62,570 nucleotides of DNA, from assembly GCA_030748495.1 (NCBI GenBank), contig JASMLX010000019.1:1-62570 (forward strand), given 5' to 3'. Shown piece after piece: positions 10,701 through 20,928 of the stretch; the stretch's first letter is position 1, and every line of letters starts with the position of its first letter. The notes under the pieces were generated by a model that saw nothing but the letters and a program-made list of their open reading frames with translations, did not search any database and was not told where the DNA came from. The translations under genes were made by a program, and so were the position numbers. The DNA comes from Candidatus Poribacteria bacterium (GTDB lineage Bacteria; Poribacteria; WGA-4E; UBA9662).

Positions 10701-12020
10701 TTAATCGTCAAAACGGATCTGAATGTAGGCCAAGGTATTTGGCTCCCTTGGGGACATACCAACCAGATCCAGAATATCGGAAGGTTTTGATCCACCACGA
10801 ACTGTATTGGTCAAAAATATACCGGTGATCGGTTCGATGATTGGGACTTCGAACCACTCGAATTCCTTTACTACTGAGAACTGGAAAATACAGTTAGGTA
10901 AGCCGGACACACTTACGTTTGGCGTTAGAGATGAGATGACTAACAACTCACCTGTTGGGAGTTGATGGAATCGAGCACAGATAGGATTCCAGCCGTATTC
11001 TCCCTCAATCGTTTCGATCAGCACCTGCTTCTGTTCTATTTGACCGTCTCTAATAGTAGCGTAAACGAGTCGGTGGGACTGCTTTTGTTCAGGGAAAAAT
11101 GACTTCCGTAACCGCAGGTCAATAGCGGATTCTTTCCACAATAGATGGGCCAATCCACTCTGATCGATCCAGATATCCTGATTACTAACATGCCCGGCAA
11201 AGGACTCCAGGTCCGTGATTTCAATCCACTGTCCAAACGGCTCTTCCATTATATCATTAGTGGAGGTGTAAAACAGTCGACGAAAAACGTAATCCCAACT
11301 TCTGCCGGTAATTTTGTGTTTTTCGGTTCGCCAGACCTCAAATGGCTCGACAATATCAGCGGTTCCCAGAAAATGGACTGAACGGTCTTTCAGAAATACG
11401 CTCGGGTAGCAGAGACGGAGCACACTTTCATACCGCTCATGCTCCCAAGGCCACCGAAGTTGACCGACACCCCACCAGCTACTATCTCGGTCCAGAAAAG
11501 ATAACTGTGCCGTTTCCATCCCCGTATTCTGTATATAGAGGGCTTGGTTAGTTTCCGCGTCGGCAACAAAAGTCCGGTAAGAGTGTTCAGTAAACGGATT
11601 CGCCTGGGAATCTCCTTGCCATTGGGGTAATTCTCGACCCGGAGGTGGTTGGCCAAATGGGAAGCGAAAAACTGTTGGTTCAGCAGGCCCACTATAACGG
11701 TCAGCCTCAGTCAGGGTTGGGTTGGCCGAGACCAGCAGATCCCCATTTCCGAGTAAAGCTACTGGCGACGGTTCCCGCGTCCGACCCGTTTTATCGCGGT
11801 GGATCAGACGCCATGATTCCGTTTTTTTCTGGAACAACAACCAACGACAGTTATGAAGTGGCTCATGTTCTGGCAGGGTTTCAAGTCCCGTCACGTATAC
11901 GGAATCTTCCCATCGTGCCACAATCGTTGAACCGTGACACCATAAAGGTCCGGCCCCATTATCGGCAGATGTAAAACTGTAAATATCCTCTTCAACTTCG
12001 ACGTGTGCGTGAATGTGCAT
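10701..12020 (-). CDS. hypothetical protein, sialidase/BNR-propeller-like
   Basis: A 439-aa protein I cannot place in a named family. It is rich in aromatic, glycine and turn residues at regular spacing (PSPVALLGNGDLLVSANP, LYIQNTGMETAQLSFLDRDS, RFHQLPTGELLVISS), the texture of six-bladed BNR/sialidase-like or glycosidase-like propellers. There is no signal peptide or membrane segment. It sits between two sulfatases (38 and 75 bases away) on the same strand and so is probably cotranscribed with them. A role in recognising or processing the same sulfated glycan is an inference from that position alone. Confidence 0.6.
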   Translation of the reverse strand: MHIHAHVEVEEDIYSFTSADNGAGPLWCHGSTIVARWEDSVYVTGLETLPEHEPLHNCRWLLFQKKTESWRLIHRDKTGRTREPSPVALLGNGDLLVSANPTLTEADRYSGPAEPTVFRFPFGQPPPGRELPQWQGDSQANPFTEHSYRTFVADAETNQALYIQNTGMETAQLSFLDRDSSWWGVGQLRWPWEHERYESVLRLCYPSVFLKDRSVHFLGTADIVEPFEVWRTEKHKITGRSWDYVFRRLFYTSTNDIMEEPFGQWIEITDLESFAGHVSNQDIWIDQSGLAHLLWKESAIDLRLRKSFFPEQKQSHRLVYATIRDGQIEQKQVLIETIEGEYGWNPICARFHQLPTGELLVISSLTPNVSVSGLPNCIFQFSVVKEFEWFEVPIIEPITGIFLTNTVRGGSKPSDILDLVGMSPREPNTLAYIQIRFDD

Positions 12021-12095
12021 AAGTCCTACTTCCAGCCGACGTTCTCTATCTAAAGAGCCTTCTATCCAAAGATTAAGTTAACGTCTGTACCTGGC

Positions 12096-13478
12096 CTAAA
12101 AACCCGACAGCCTTGGTGTACCGATATCGACAGCCGCTGCCAGTGCATCGAAGTTCTGTTTCATCAAATGAAAACGTATATCGGCATAATTGGGATCATC
12201 CCAGCAGTTGTCAAATTCGTGCGGGTCCCTCTCCAGATCAAACAGTTCACCCAATTGGTGACCGTGATAGTTAACCAACTTGTAGCGTTGATCCCGGATC
12301 ATGGTAGCGTGGGAGGGGGTTTTCGGTAAAACCTGGTAGTATTCAGAACGGACAAAATCGCGATGATGGTTTGGATCTTTTTTCCCCGTCAGTATTGTCC
12401 ACAGGGATTGTCCCTGAATGCGGTCTGAAATGGGCTGATCAGTGGCTTCCAACAGTGTGGGTACCAGGTCCGTCAGTTCAACCAGAGCCTCTGTTCGTAA
12501 CCCTGATTGAAACTTCTCCGGCCAGGAGATGATTAAAGGCACCCTGACCAGGGCTTCGTAAAAACGGCAGCCTTTTAAGCGCAGACCGTGGTCACCGGTC
12601 ATGTCACCGTGATCAGACGTGAAAATTACAATCGTATTTTCTCGCTGACCTGTAGCCTCCAGAGCCGTCATCATTTGTCCCACATTTTCGTCGATCAACT
12701 CGACCATGGCCCAATACTGAGCCTGATAAAGTTTTCCATTAAACTCCTGTGGATCTGTCGATTGGGTCTGGAAATTGATGGCGGAGAGTCGTTGTTGCGC
12801 CTCTATATCTGAGGGGCGAAACAGTGGCCCGGGCAGTTGATCCACATCAAAACGATCGACAAACTCTTGTGGGGCATCAAAGGGGGCATGAGGGTCGAAG
12901 CAGTTGAAACTGAACAACCAGGGATCGTCCCGCTTCTGGCTCATGAAGTCAATGGCGCGTTCGGCGCACCAAGTAGTTTGATGCAGTTCTTTGGGCATAT
13001 AGCCGTATTCAGCCATCAATTGCCGATAGTCATGGCCTTCCGCTTTTAACCCGTCGATGTAGGCGTGCCCTTCAGGCCAGTCATCTGCCGGATGGTGCGA
13101 CCAGTCAAAGACACGATACCCATCATCAACGCGCGGCTCGATCCGTCCCTGCGCCCCTGAGAGGTGGAACTTTCCTGCCAGTCCACAATCGTAGCCGGCA
13201 TCGGCTAATGCTCTGGTGACGAGAGGGGCGGCATCAGCCCAGATTTGGTTGCCGTTGATGCACCCGTGAACAGTTGACGGATACATGCCGGTCAGAAAAC
13301 TAGCCCGACTGGGCGTGCAGATCGGCGATTGGCAGTGGGCATGGGTGAAGGCAACCCCTTCAGCTACCAACCGATCGATATTCGGGGTGCGAATGTAATC
13401 ATTATTAAGGGCATGGATGGTATCGTAGCGCTGCTGGTCAGTACAGAGCCAGAGGATATTCGGGCGTTGATCACTCAT
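12096..13478 (-). CDS. type I sulfatase
   Basis: Formylglycine sulfatase of 460 aa from the ATG at 13478. That start is chosen because GGGAG lies seven bases upstream; a longer frame begins at 13517 but lacks a ribosome site. Motifs: RPNILWLCTDQQRYDT (metal-binding Asp), CQSPICTPSRASFLTG with modifiable Cys54 (CTPSR), AGKFHLSG, TIVIFTSDHGDMTGDHGL and LKGCRFYEALVRVPL. The DQQRYDT and TSDHGDMxGDHGL forms resemble choline-sulfatase or N-sulfoglucosamine sulfohydrolase-like members. No signal peptide is seen. It ends in TAG. Same transcript as its neighbours. Confidence 0.93.
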   Translation of the reverse strand: MSDQRPNILWLCTDQQRYDTIHALNNDYIRTPNIDRLVAEGVAFTHAHCQSPICTPSRASFLTGMYPSTVHGCINGNQIWADAAPLVTRALADAGYDCGLAGKFHLSGAQGRIEPRVDDGYRVFDWSHHPADDWPEGHAYIDGLKAEGHDYRQLMAEYGYMPKELHQTTWCAERAIDFMSQKRDDPWLFSFNCFDPHAPFDAPQEFVDRFDVDQLPGPLFRPSDIEAQQRLSAINFQTQSTDPQEFNGKLYQAQYWAMVELIDENVGQMMTALEATGQRENTIVIFTSDHGDMTGDHGLRLKGCRFYEALVRVPLIISWPEKFQSGLRTEALVELTDLVPTLLEATDQPISDRIQGQSLWTILTGKKDPNHHRDFVRSEYYQVLPKTPSHATMIRDQRYKLVNYHGHQLGELFDLERDPHEFDNCWDDPNYADIRFHLMKQNFDALAAAVDIGTPRLSGF

Positions 13479-13552
13479 AAAAACTCCCGGTATGGGTGGT
13501 GGATTATCGGGTTGCAATCATCCATCGGGATTCCGATTGGCTCATTGCTAAC

Positions 13553-15040
13553 CTATTTATCCAGATAGTCCATTTCAGGCAGTAGTTGCCAGCGGTACCG
13601 ATCGACGGGTTTGGTATTCTTGGCCCAACCTGCAATGATATTGTAATCGGCTCGCTTGCGCCGCATTGTCTCAGCGATTTGGTCTGGATCCCAACCGTCG
13701 AGAACTCTGTCGATTAATTCTTGCTGAATCCCGGTATAATCCGGATGGCCTGCCAGATCATTTAATTCATCTGGATCTTCAGTCAGGTTAAACAGTTGAA
13801 CAGGTTGATCGTGATAGTAGTTCAATTTCCACTCCCCCTGACGTATCATCCGGTGTTGTCGGCTATCGTCAGTACAAAACTCAGAGAAAGCCACATTTTC
13901 CCAGATTACCCCCTGACCGGATCGAGTCGGTTCCAGTAGAGGGAGTACGCTTCGTCCTCGACTGTTAGGTAGTGCTGGTGCATCCAGCGCATCTAAGAGT
14001 GTCGCATTCAAATCCAGTGAACTAACAACTTGATGCAACCGTTTTCCCTCCGGTAAACGCCCCGGCCACGACAGAATAGTCGGTACTTTGACCGAGTGTT
14101 CGTAAAAGGTCTGCTTCCACCACAAATCGTGTTCTCCCACCTGTTCACCATGATCCGACATGTAAACAATTAAGGTGTTCTGATCCAGGTTATTATGCCG
14201 TAGGGCGTCTAAAATCTGACCAATGAGTCGATCCATTCGCGTCACCAGAGCCCAGTATGCAGTTCTAGCGCGTAAAATCTCAGCATCTGTTACGGTCTGG
14301 ATACCCGCCTCCTGACGCCACGAATAGATAAACGGATGTAACTGCTCCGAAAAGGGTTGCCTGATCTTTGGCATCGACATTCGGCCTTCGTAGATCTGGT
14401 AATCCTCTCTCCGGGCTACAAAAGGTTGATGTGGCAACATCAAGCCAACGTTCAGACAGAAAGGTTCCAGCGCTTTTCCTGAGCCAAGGCTTTCTCGTCT
14501 CCTCTGACCCAGTTGATTGATGTAAGCAACTGTTTCTTGGGTCACATCTTCATCGTGGACCTGGTAGGCGTTTTGTCCGGATCCGGACTTGATGAGACTG
14601 ATCCGTTTAGGACCCTGTGTGCCTTGCAATTCACCATGGTCGACATTGCTGCTCTCGGTGTAGTTTGAGCAGTGGTCGCCGACGTGTCGCTCTGCGTATC
14701 CGCGTAGTTGATCTGGTCCGATTGAGTGCATTCGGCCAAACAGAATAGGCTGATAACCTGCGGCCCCCATAGCGTGTGCTAGGGTTGGGATGCCTGAATC
14801 CAGACAGTGATAGTTGGTCCAGACCTGATTTTCATAAGGGAATCGACCAGAAAACATCGACATTCGCGATGGGGTACAGAGGGGCGAAGGGCAATAGACA
14901 TTTTCCAGTACCACCCCTTCTTTGGCTAGTCGATCTAAATTTGGCGTTTGTACCAGCGGGTCTCCATAGCAGGCCGTCACAGCGGTCGCATGCTGATCGG
15001 AGTGAATGTAGAGTAAATTAGGTTGTTTAGTAGATGGCAT
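13553..15040 (-). CDS. type I sulfatase
   Basis: A 495-aa formylglycine sulfatase. It opens MPSTKQPNLLYIHSDQHATA with the metal site SDQH. The maturation motif CPSPLCTPSRMSMFSGR puts the modifiable Cys at residue 55, and later blocks are FGRMHSIGPDQL, LIVYMSDHGEQVGEHDLWWK and TFYEHSVKVPTILSWPG. It is the first gene of a tight run reading 15040 to 7413 (sulfatase, sulfatase, propeller-like, sulfatase, mmsA; gaps 30-75 bases). Like the next sulfatase it lacks a secretion signal and ends in TAG. No Shine-Dalgarno site is obvious before ATG 15040. Confidence 0.93.
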   Translation of the reverse strand: MPSTKQPNLLYIHSDQHATAVTACYGDPLVQTPNLDRLAKEGVVLENVYCPSPLCTPSRMSMFSGRFPYENQVWTNYHCLDSGIPTLAHAMGAAGYQPILFGRMHSIGPDQLRGYAERHVGDHCSNYTESSNVDHGELQGTQGPKRISLIKSGSGQNAYQVHDEDVTQETVAYINQLGQRRRESLGSGKALEPFCLNVGLMLPHQPFVARREDYQIYEGRMSMPKIRQPFSEQLHPFIYSWRQEAGIQTVTDAEILRARTAYWALVTRMDRLIGQILDALRHNNLDQNTLIVYMSDHGEQVGEHDLWWKQTFYEHSVKVPTILSWPGRLPEGKRLHQVVSSLDLNATLLDALDAPALPNSRGRSVLPLLEPTRSGQGVIWENVAFSEFCTDDSRQHRMIRQGEWKLNYYHDQPVQLFNLTEDPDELNDLAGHPDYTGIQQELIDRVLDGWDPDQIAETMRRKRADYNIIAGWAKNTKPVDRYRWQLLPEMDYLDK

Positions 15041-15489
15041 TAGACTAGACCAACGCTAAATTTAGTTAGAACCTGTTCCTAAACTTTTAAGAGTAGAAGT
15101 AGCTAAAAGTAGGGATAAAGGCGATAAAGCCACTATTCGCAGATTGTTGTTGATCATAATGGAGGCCAAAGGTGTTTATTACATCGAACCACCGGCAGTA
15201 TAGCCTGATCTCTCTTTGAAGAGCCGCTGTCTAGTATGGCAGGTCACACCCATAAATTCAAGGCTTATTCATCATAGGTGTCGTTTGTCGGGAGAGCTAG
15301 TTAGAGTAGCGATAACTATTGAGAAAGACAATGAAAAGAATACTGATAGAAAAGAGAGAAGTTATCTTTACAAAGGTTAAACCGAACATTGCTGGAAAGA
15401 AAGACCTGAGGCAAGTGCGTTCATGAGTAAATGTATTCGTGGGTGAATAAGGCTGGAGCCGGCTCAAAGGCCTCCGGGCAAAGATCAGG
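15041..15489. other. gene-free gap before IS3 relic
   Basis: About 450 bases that should contain the promoter of the minus-strand sulfatase run and the decayed left end of the adjacent IS3 relic. I see no credible coding frame. Confidence 0.35.
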
Positions 15490-16110
15490 AACCATCGATC
15501 ATTAAGGAAATGAAAAAGCTAAAACAGGCAACGGCATATTTGGGCTCCAGAAAGTCGGTAAAATATGCCTGGATAGCGAAGAATAGATCCCACTTTAGCC
15601 GGTTTTTTTATCGCTGGCCGAATAAGGCTGAAAGCTTGATTGAGAAAGAAAGTCAGGCGCTAAGCGAGCACATTAAATCGATCTTTGAGGAGCAACTAAG
15701 GCTTTGTAGTACACGAACGATCAAAAGAGCGCTAAGGAGATTAGGCTATCAGGTCAATCGACGAAGAATTGGAGGGCTCATGAAGAGGGCTGATTTCGCG
15801 GTCAAAGCGAGAAGAAGTTTAAAGCCACAGCAGATTCAAAGCATAATCTCCCTGTTGGCCCAAACTGGTGGAATCGAAAGTTTAAGGTGACGGAAATCAA
15901 TAGTTGCCGGGTTGGCGAGATAACTTATATCCATCCAGGGAAGGGCTAGCTTAACCTGGTTGTTGTCATCGATTTGTATTCGCCAAAAGTCGTGGGCGAT
16001 CCACTAGCCCGAATGTTTCATAAATCATTCGGCCGGGGGTATAACTTCAGTTACTCACTCGGTATTTATGGCCAACAGATGCTTGATCCCGCTTTTGTCG
16101 ACATTAAATG
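15490..16110 (+). pseudogene. IS3-family transposase (OrfB) relic
   Basis: Decayed IS3-family OrfB. The readable 126-aa frame 15510-15890 has KKLKQATAYLGSRKSVKYAW (compare LKKATAYFAKES-KYAFI) and then TRTIKRALRRLGYQVNRRRI (the HTH_21 region). After a frame change, GEITYIHPGKG-stop-LNLVVVIDLYSPKVVGD near 15920-16000 matches the IS3 integrase core ([26 protein letters not shown]), with a TAG where Trp is expected. A faint HSDRG-like block (SFGRGYNFSYS) follows. It is clearly inactive. OrfA was not found. Confidence 0.75.
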
Positions 16111-16180
16111 CCTCAGTGGATGAAAAAACACACCGTTTCCTGCCTGAGGTGTCGTTTTTATCCTAGCAGGACACAGCTAT

Positions 16181-16712
16181 TCATCTTCCTTTTGAGGATA
16201 AATCGAACCTATTCGGAACGGAGACAGCTCCGGCGGTTTTCCGCAATGACGGCGGTGGCACTTGAGACAGGATTTCCGTCACACGGTGCGGCCATGATTT
16301 CACTGGCCATTGGCTGGATCGTTGCCGTTTGATCCGATCTTTGTACTCGACCACAGACACCGCCAGTTTGAAGAGTCTGAGCCGGACCGTATTTGGCTGA
16401 GCATTGGAAAGCTCTGTTTGCGGAAGAACCACGGTTCTCAAGGTGTGGGGCAATACATCGGCGGCACAGGAAAAATAGAGACCTAAATTGGCCTCGTCAT
16501 AGCCGCAGACGGTTGGATAGATGCGCTGCCCCATCAGATCGCCCTGTCGCTGGTCAATGTCGGAAGAATGAGGCTAATCAATAAAAGCTTCCGCTATTTG
16601 ATAGGTCAGGTCAGTTGAATCGGCCGCTCTACTTCACTGAGGATCAGAGGACCTGAATCCGTAGAGAGCAGCCCACCATTAAAATCAGTGCGGATTGTTA
16701 ATCCATTGCTTG
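16181..16712 (-). pseudogene. IS1380-family transposase, internally deleted
   Basis: On the minus strand from about 16712, GLTIRTDFNGGLLSTDSGPL matches the IS1380 N-terminus (TxDGGLLLLRELDE). After stops comes MGQRIYPTVCGYDEANLGLY (compare LRQRIYGLACGYEDANDHD). It then jumps directly to TVVLPQTELSNAQPNTVRLR and LFKLAVSVVEYKDRIKRQ, which is the C-terminal part of the family. Most of the roughly 430-aa catalytic domain is missing, so this is an internally deleted, dead copy. Confidence 0.7.
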
Positions 16713-16849
16713 CAGGGAATCGAAGTTGTGCCGGGCTGGACTGAGGGATGGTGTTTCTCGTTTCCATATAGCTTTATCAAAAAGCTTAATCATATCAATT
16801 AGTTCAACGATTATCACTCCTTTTTATGAAATATTCAGGTTAAATATTT

Positions 16850-17803
16850 TTGGTAGCCGATATCCGCAGGCCACCGCCCCCAGAGTTTATATCGATAATC
16901 AGTTGAACCACACAGTTACTCAAATGATGGGCATGCTTACCATCGTAGAAAATACCCAAAAGTACAGCCGGGTCGGCGAGATGGCCTATATCAAAGAAGC
17001 TGTTGAACAACACATTATCGGTTTCTTAGGTGCCTCCTATGACAAAGGAAAAAATAAGCTGAGAAGTATCATCATCGACGGAAAGGATCTGACAGATCCG
17101 AATAGAGGGCCCGTTCCGAACGGAGAAGATCTACTTCGAGGCAAAGGAAGGTCGAGCTTTTCTGCCCCAAAACATTACACTGCTCTTTACCTCTATTTGT
17201 GGCCGGGAGGATCGAATTTCCGGGGATGGAAAGGAATTCAGAGACTACCTGCGAGACATGTTCAAATCCTTTGGGATTGGATCGGTGCCGGTAAAAACAG
17301 CCAGCCGCTCTTGAATTTCAGCACAAACGCCCTGGAGCCAGCCTATATTTTCGCCCTGATTAATCTGTACCGTGTGGAACCGAAGGCGGAGTTTCTGACC
17401 ATGGCAGAGCAGATCGGTGACAACCTACTCCAAGCTAGCCAACATGCCGATAGCGGTCTTTTTACTCTGGAAGACGATTTCATTCCCCAAAATCCGGTCA
17501 TGGATAAACCTGAGCTACAGGAGGGATATAAAGGGAAAAGCATAATCGAGATTTTGCAAGATCACCACAAAACGACAAATCTAGATCCGATGGAGTTGCT
17601 GGCTCTGCTCAGCATCTACGCAGCACAAACCGGACCGTACAATATCATGCCCGGCTGGATAGCAGGTGGTCTTTACCTCAAGGGTTAGCAGCGTCGGTCA
17701 TATTCCGGGCAAAGAAATCCAGCTATGGTTCGATAAGCCAACCCTAAAGCAGTTTTACCAGGATAGCAATATCGACTGCACTTGGAGTATCGACGATGAC
17801 TGA
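16850..17803 (+). pseudogene. lyase-like (alpha/alpha-barrel) gene, frameshifted
   Basis: A 320-codon open frame covers 16726-17688, but its parts do not belong to one frame. The authentic part seems to start near 16857 (YPQATAPRVYIDNQLNHTVT) and to shift near 17100-17130 to a second frame reading KIYFEAKEGRAFLPQNITLL and EDRISGDGKEFRDYLRDMFK. It shifts back near 17290 (NFSTNALEPAYIFALINLYR) and once more at 17687, where the original C-terminus HIPGKEIQLWFDKPTLKQFY continues to a TGA at 17801. The helical repeats and EPAYIFALINLYRVEPKAEF resemble pectate-lyase-like alpha/alpha-toroid enzymes, but I am not certain of the family. It converges on the DUF5695-like gene, 33 bases away. Confidence 0.5.
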
Positions 17804-17836
17804 GCAAAACCGATCAATAGCTTAGCGGATTCAGGC

Positions 17837-20608
17837 TCACTCAGCTTGAATTTCGATTCGTTGATTTGAACTGATATCTTCAACCTGAAGAGAGCCTTCC
17901 GCTGAAATCCGGTACTGACGAATATCCTGACTGCCTGCAACCCGATACATGCCGGCCGCCAACCCCTCTATAGTCAACAGCCCCTTGGTTATTTCGGCTA
18001 CAGGTGATGTTAACTGGATGCCGATGTTTCTTTTATCTTTGCTGATACCGATGGCCGTCATTTTGACATTTTGGGTCTCAAACTTCACTCCGAGTGGAAC
18101 AATATTGGCTTTGAAACCAAAACCCGACCACGGCTTCAGTTGATACCCGTCCTCTATTTCGGATCCAGCGCAACCGTAACCCGTCATCCCGAAGTGTTCG
18201 TCAAACACTAGGGTAGCGCACAATAGACTCAGATTGCAGTTGAGGCCGATGCCCAGCTCAAGCGACCGCGCTTCATTGACGTAGAAATTGTATCTGGGAT
18301 GATCCCTATTGACCGGATTAAAGCGCCACTCCCGGCTGTTATAGCCCTTTCCCTCTGAATCGACACAACACCAGTGGCCGAGAAGGCTTCCGTACGCCAT
18401 CTGAAGCAGATAATCGTCACCCATAGCTTCATAGCAATCCAGAAGTGGGTATGCGTGCAGAGATGTCGTGTAATTACCAATGAATTTGTTCAGAGCGGCG
18501 TAGCTGTACCATCGAGGATACCGGTCCTTGGTAGACAATATCATTCTCACAACCGTATTTTTCAGCTTCTCATTATCGACTAACTTGGCCAAAACATAGG
18601 AGGGGCTGTGGTTAGTACTGGCCCCGGGACCCAGGTATTCTGAGGAAAAGGGATATTCCTCGGTGACGAAGTGCTCGCTGCGTGCTTCAAGTATACGCCT
18701 GAGTTCTTTCTCTTCCTCCACCATTCCCTCTTCGTCAAGAGCCTGCAGAATATATTCCAGCCTAAAGGAACCGAGAGGGGCGTGGCTCTCCGACATGTTT
18801 CCCCAGGTGAAGCGCTGAAACCCCCTGAACCGCAGATGGTCAGCATAGGTCGAATCGAGGTATGAAGCCATGGCGGTTTTATAGGCAAAGAGAAGGTATT
18901 CTCTATAAGACCGGCTGACTTTAATATCCGTATTTTTGGCGATCCGATACATGTTGTAATATATGTTGTAGGCATGCGGATAATTGTAAATTCGCCAGAC
19001 GTAATCCCACCTCCTCCAGGTCGTTTCTTGCCCGTCGTCATCGGTAATCAGGAAATTTTTGATAGAATTAAAACCCGGTTTCCCCTTCAAGAGCGCATAC
19101 GTTTCATAATTATCAAATAGACTTGTCTTTACGGTGAATGTCTCTCTGTCCTGAAGTTTACCGTAGAGGAAGTTTTCTATAAACTCATCCAGTACGTTTA
19201 CTTCACTGGCATTGGGATAGTAGGTATTTTTAGCCGATAGAAAAACTGGAGGAGCAAAATTACGGTCGTCGCTCCCTCCGGCCTCGATGCTATCCAGTCC
19301 ATGAGGCATTTCCAGATCCACCATTTTTTCCAGATCATTGTCCCAACTTCTGAAACTATAGCAGCAGGGATCGTCCAGATCTCTGATTTGCTGGTTTTTG
19401 GTAATAAAAGCAGCCCGTGCGTGAATCAGCTCTTCCAGCGGAGGTGTGCCGTAAAACAATAGTGTAGTCCAATGACTATTGCCGTAATCAATCCGGACCC
19501 TCAATTCCCCCTCTTTACTGACACCAAGTGTGTAAGTATGGTAACCTCCCAAAGCCCCCAAGGGTTCAACCGTCATTCCGTCGTCGGCTTCAATATGATG
19601 AATCGTCTGAGTGCTGCGAAGCAGTAGCTTCCCTTCTCCATCCTGCGGAATGACCATTCCCGGGATAACCTTCACGTCGATCTTGCCTTTTTTGTAGAAC
19701 TTATCCTTAAGATCGAGAATATCCCTGGCCGATTGGAAAACGAAGCTGAAGTATTGTTCATCTCCCGGCTTCAAAACCAATTCTCGGTGACCGTTTTCTC
19801 TCGGCATTCGGGCTGCTGATTTGGAATATAGATAGACCAATGGACCTTGGGTTTTCATCATCGCCTCGTGCCCATACTCTCCCTCTTCTCCAATCGCTTC
19901 GATAAAGGTATCGCCGCTTGGCACAATCAAGAGATGATCCCCTTTGCCACCGTAGCGGACAGCCGAATAACAGGATGAATGACCCGCAGCTAAATAGTGT
20001 GTCTGAAATCGGTTTTCATTCAGGTATTTCTGATTCTCTACCGACCTGTGGTTGAGTCCGGTGACCGGGCTACCCTTGTATATGCTAGTGTTCAGAACCA
20101 TCGGTATACCGAGTTCTCCGATAACCATTGTTTCCGAGGCACAATTCTTGACTGAAAAATTCCAACAGATTTCGTCTCGCTCAAGTCGATAATTACTCGT
20201 CACCTCCAGGTTTCTGAATCCACCAACGTATTCCGAATTCCCTTTGTAGGAACAGATAATTTCATTCTCGGAGCACTGGATGCTTCGGATATCGTCCGAA
20301 AAGAGGGTATACATGGCATCCAGTTTCTCTTCAGCTTCAGTCCCCAGGCGTGCCTTGAGGAAAATGTCTCCAGTCCATCCGTACATCGGCGCCCTATGGT
20401 CCATGTCTTTGACATAGCGACCCCTCCAGGCCACATTCGTAGCCGAGTTTTCTTCGTTCCCTATAAAATTGGCGTCATTGAAATCGTTTTTTATATAGAG
20501 CCCCTGCAGGACGCCAGAAACATCATCAACATCGAGGATAAAATAATCATTACTCAGCCGCCAGCAGGCACCGTGGGGTTTGTAGAGGGTTATTTTTCTC
20601 TCCAGCAT
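17837..20608 (-). CDS. large glycosidase-like protein (DUF5695-like)
   Basis: A 923-aa protein. Overall architecture suggests an N-terminal beta-sandwich (about 1-350), a linker, then an all-helical domain (about 480-800) rich in W, Y and F (TTWRRWDYVWRIYNYPHAYN, RFRGFQRFTWGNMSESHAPL, GPGASTNHSPSY), and a short C-terminal beta domain. This layout and the motifs resemble the DUF5695 family, which is thought to be six-hairpin glycosidase or lyase-related. I recall the family by overall look, not from a search. There is no signal peptide. Start ATG 20608 has AAGGA seven bases upstream. It is intact and lies among decayed catabolic genes, opposite a Gfo/Idh/MocA oxidoreductase. A role in polysaccharide breakdown is inference. 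Confidence 0.6.
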   Translation of the reverse strand: MLERKITLYKPHGACWRLSNDYFILDVDDVSGVLQGLYIKNDFNDANFIGNEENSATNVAWRGRYVKDMDHRAPMYGWTGDIFLKARLGTEAEEKLDAMYTLFSDDIRSIQCSENEIICSYKGNSEYVGGFRNLEVTSNYRLERDEICWNFSVKNCASETMVIGELGIPMVLNTSIYKGSPVTGLNHRSVENQKYLNENRFQTHYLAAGHSSCYSAVRYGGKGDHLLIVPSGDTFIEAIGEEGEYGHEAMMKTQGPLVYLYSKSAARMPRENGHRELVLKPGDEQYFSFVFQSARDILDLKDKFYKKGKIDVKVIPGMVIPQDGEGKLLLRSTQTIHHIEADDGMTVEPLGALGGYHTYTLGVSKEGELRVRIDYGNSHWTTLLFYGTPPLEELIHARAAFITKNQQIRDLDDPCCYSFRSWDNDLEKMVDLEMPHGLDSIEAGGSDDRNFAPPVFLSAKNTYYPNASEVNVLDEFIENFLYGKLQDRETFTVKTSLFDNYETYALLKGKPGFNSIKNFLITDDDGQETTWRRWDYVWRIYNYPHAYNIYYNMYRIAKNTDIKVSRSYREYLLFAYKTAMASYLDSTYADHLRFRGFQRFTWGNMSESHAPLGSFRLEYILQALDEEGMVEEEKELRRILEARSEHFVTEEYPFSSEYLGPGASTNHSPSYVLAKLVDNEKLKNTVVRMILSTKDRYPRWYSYAALNKFIGNYTTSLHAYPLLDCYEAMGDDYLLQMAYGSLLGHWCCVDSEGKGYNSREWRFNPVNRDHPRYNFYVNEARSLELGIGLNCNLSLLCATLVFDEHFGMTGYGCAGSEIEDGYQLKPWSGFGFKANIVPLGVKFETQNVKMTAIGISKDKRNIGIQLTSPVAEITKGLLTIEGLAAGMYRVAGSQDIRQYRISAEGSLQVEDISSNQRIEIQAE

Positions 20609-20824
20609 CTTATCGTCCTTACGCTTGATTTCAAGTTTGGTCTTCTAATACTTTATGCCGCTTTCCTTCAGCAGTCGAGTATAAGTGTTGCCGGCTTGAT
20701 AGGGCTACGACACACTCAGGGCAAGATCATATCATAATTTGCCTGTATCGCAAAATATCGGAGATGGATGATTAGCAAGAGGCTAAACTACTCTTATTGT
20801 AATAGTCCGACCAAAAGTGAATTG

Positions 20825-20848
20825 ATATTGGCGGGTTACCCGCAATAT
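20825..20848. promoter_or_regulatory. dyad-symmetric operator candidate
   Basis: In the 320-base divergent gap 20609-20928 between the DUF5695-like gene and the oxidoreductase lies ATATTG-G-CGGGT-T-ACCCG-CAATAT, a palindrome with one extra base. Its core GCGGGTTACCCGC (20831-20843) is a perfect 13-bp dyad. It is 80 bases before the oxidoreductase start and has no T-run, so an operator is more likely than a terminator. Nothing else stands out in this gap. Confidence 0.4.
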
Positions 20849-20928
20849 AATTGCTACAGCGACGTACAAAAAAGATTTTTTAACGGATAGACGCTTTCAA
20901 CAATAGATTCTGATTCGACAGACAGAAC

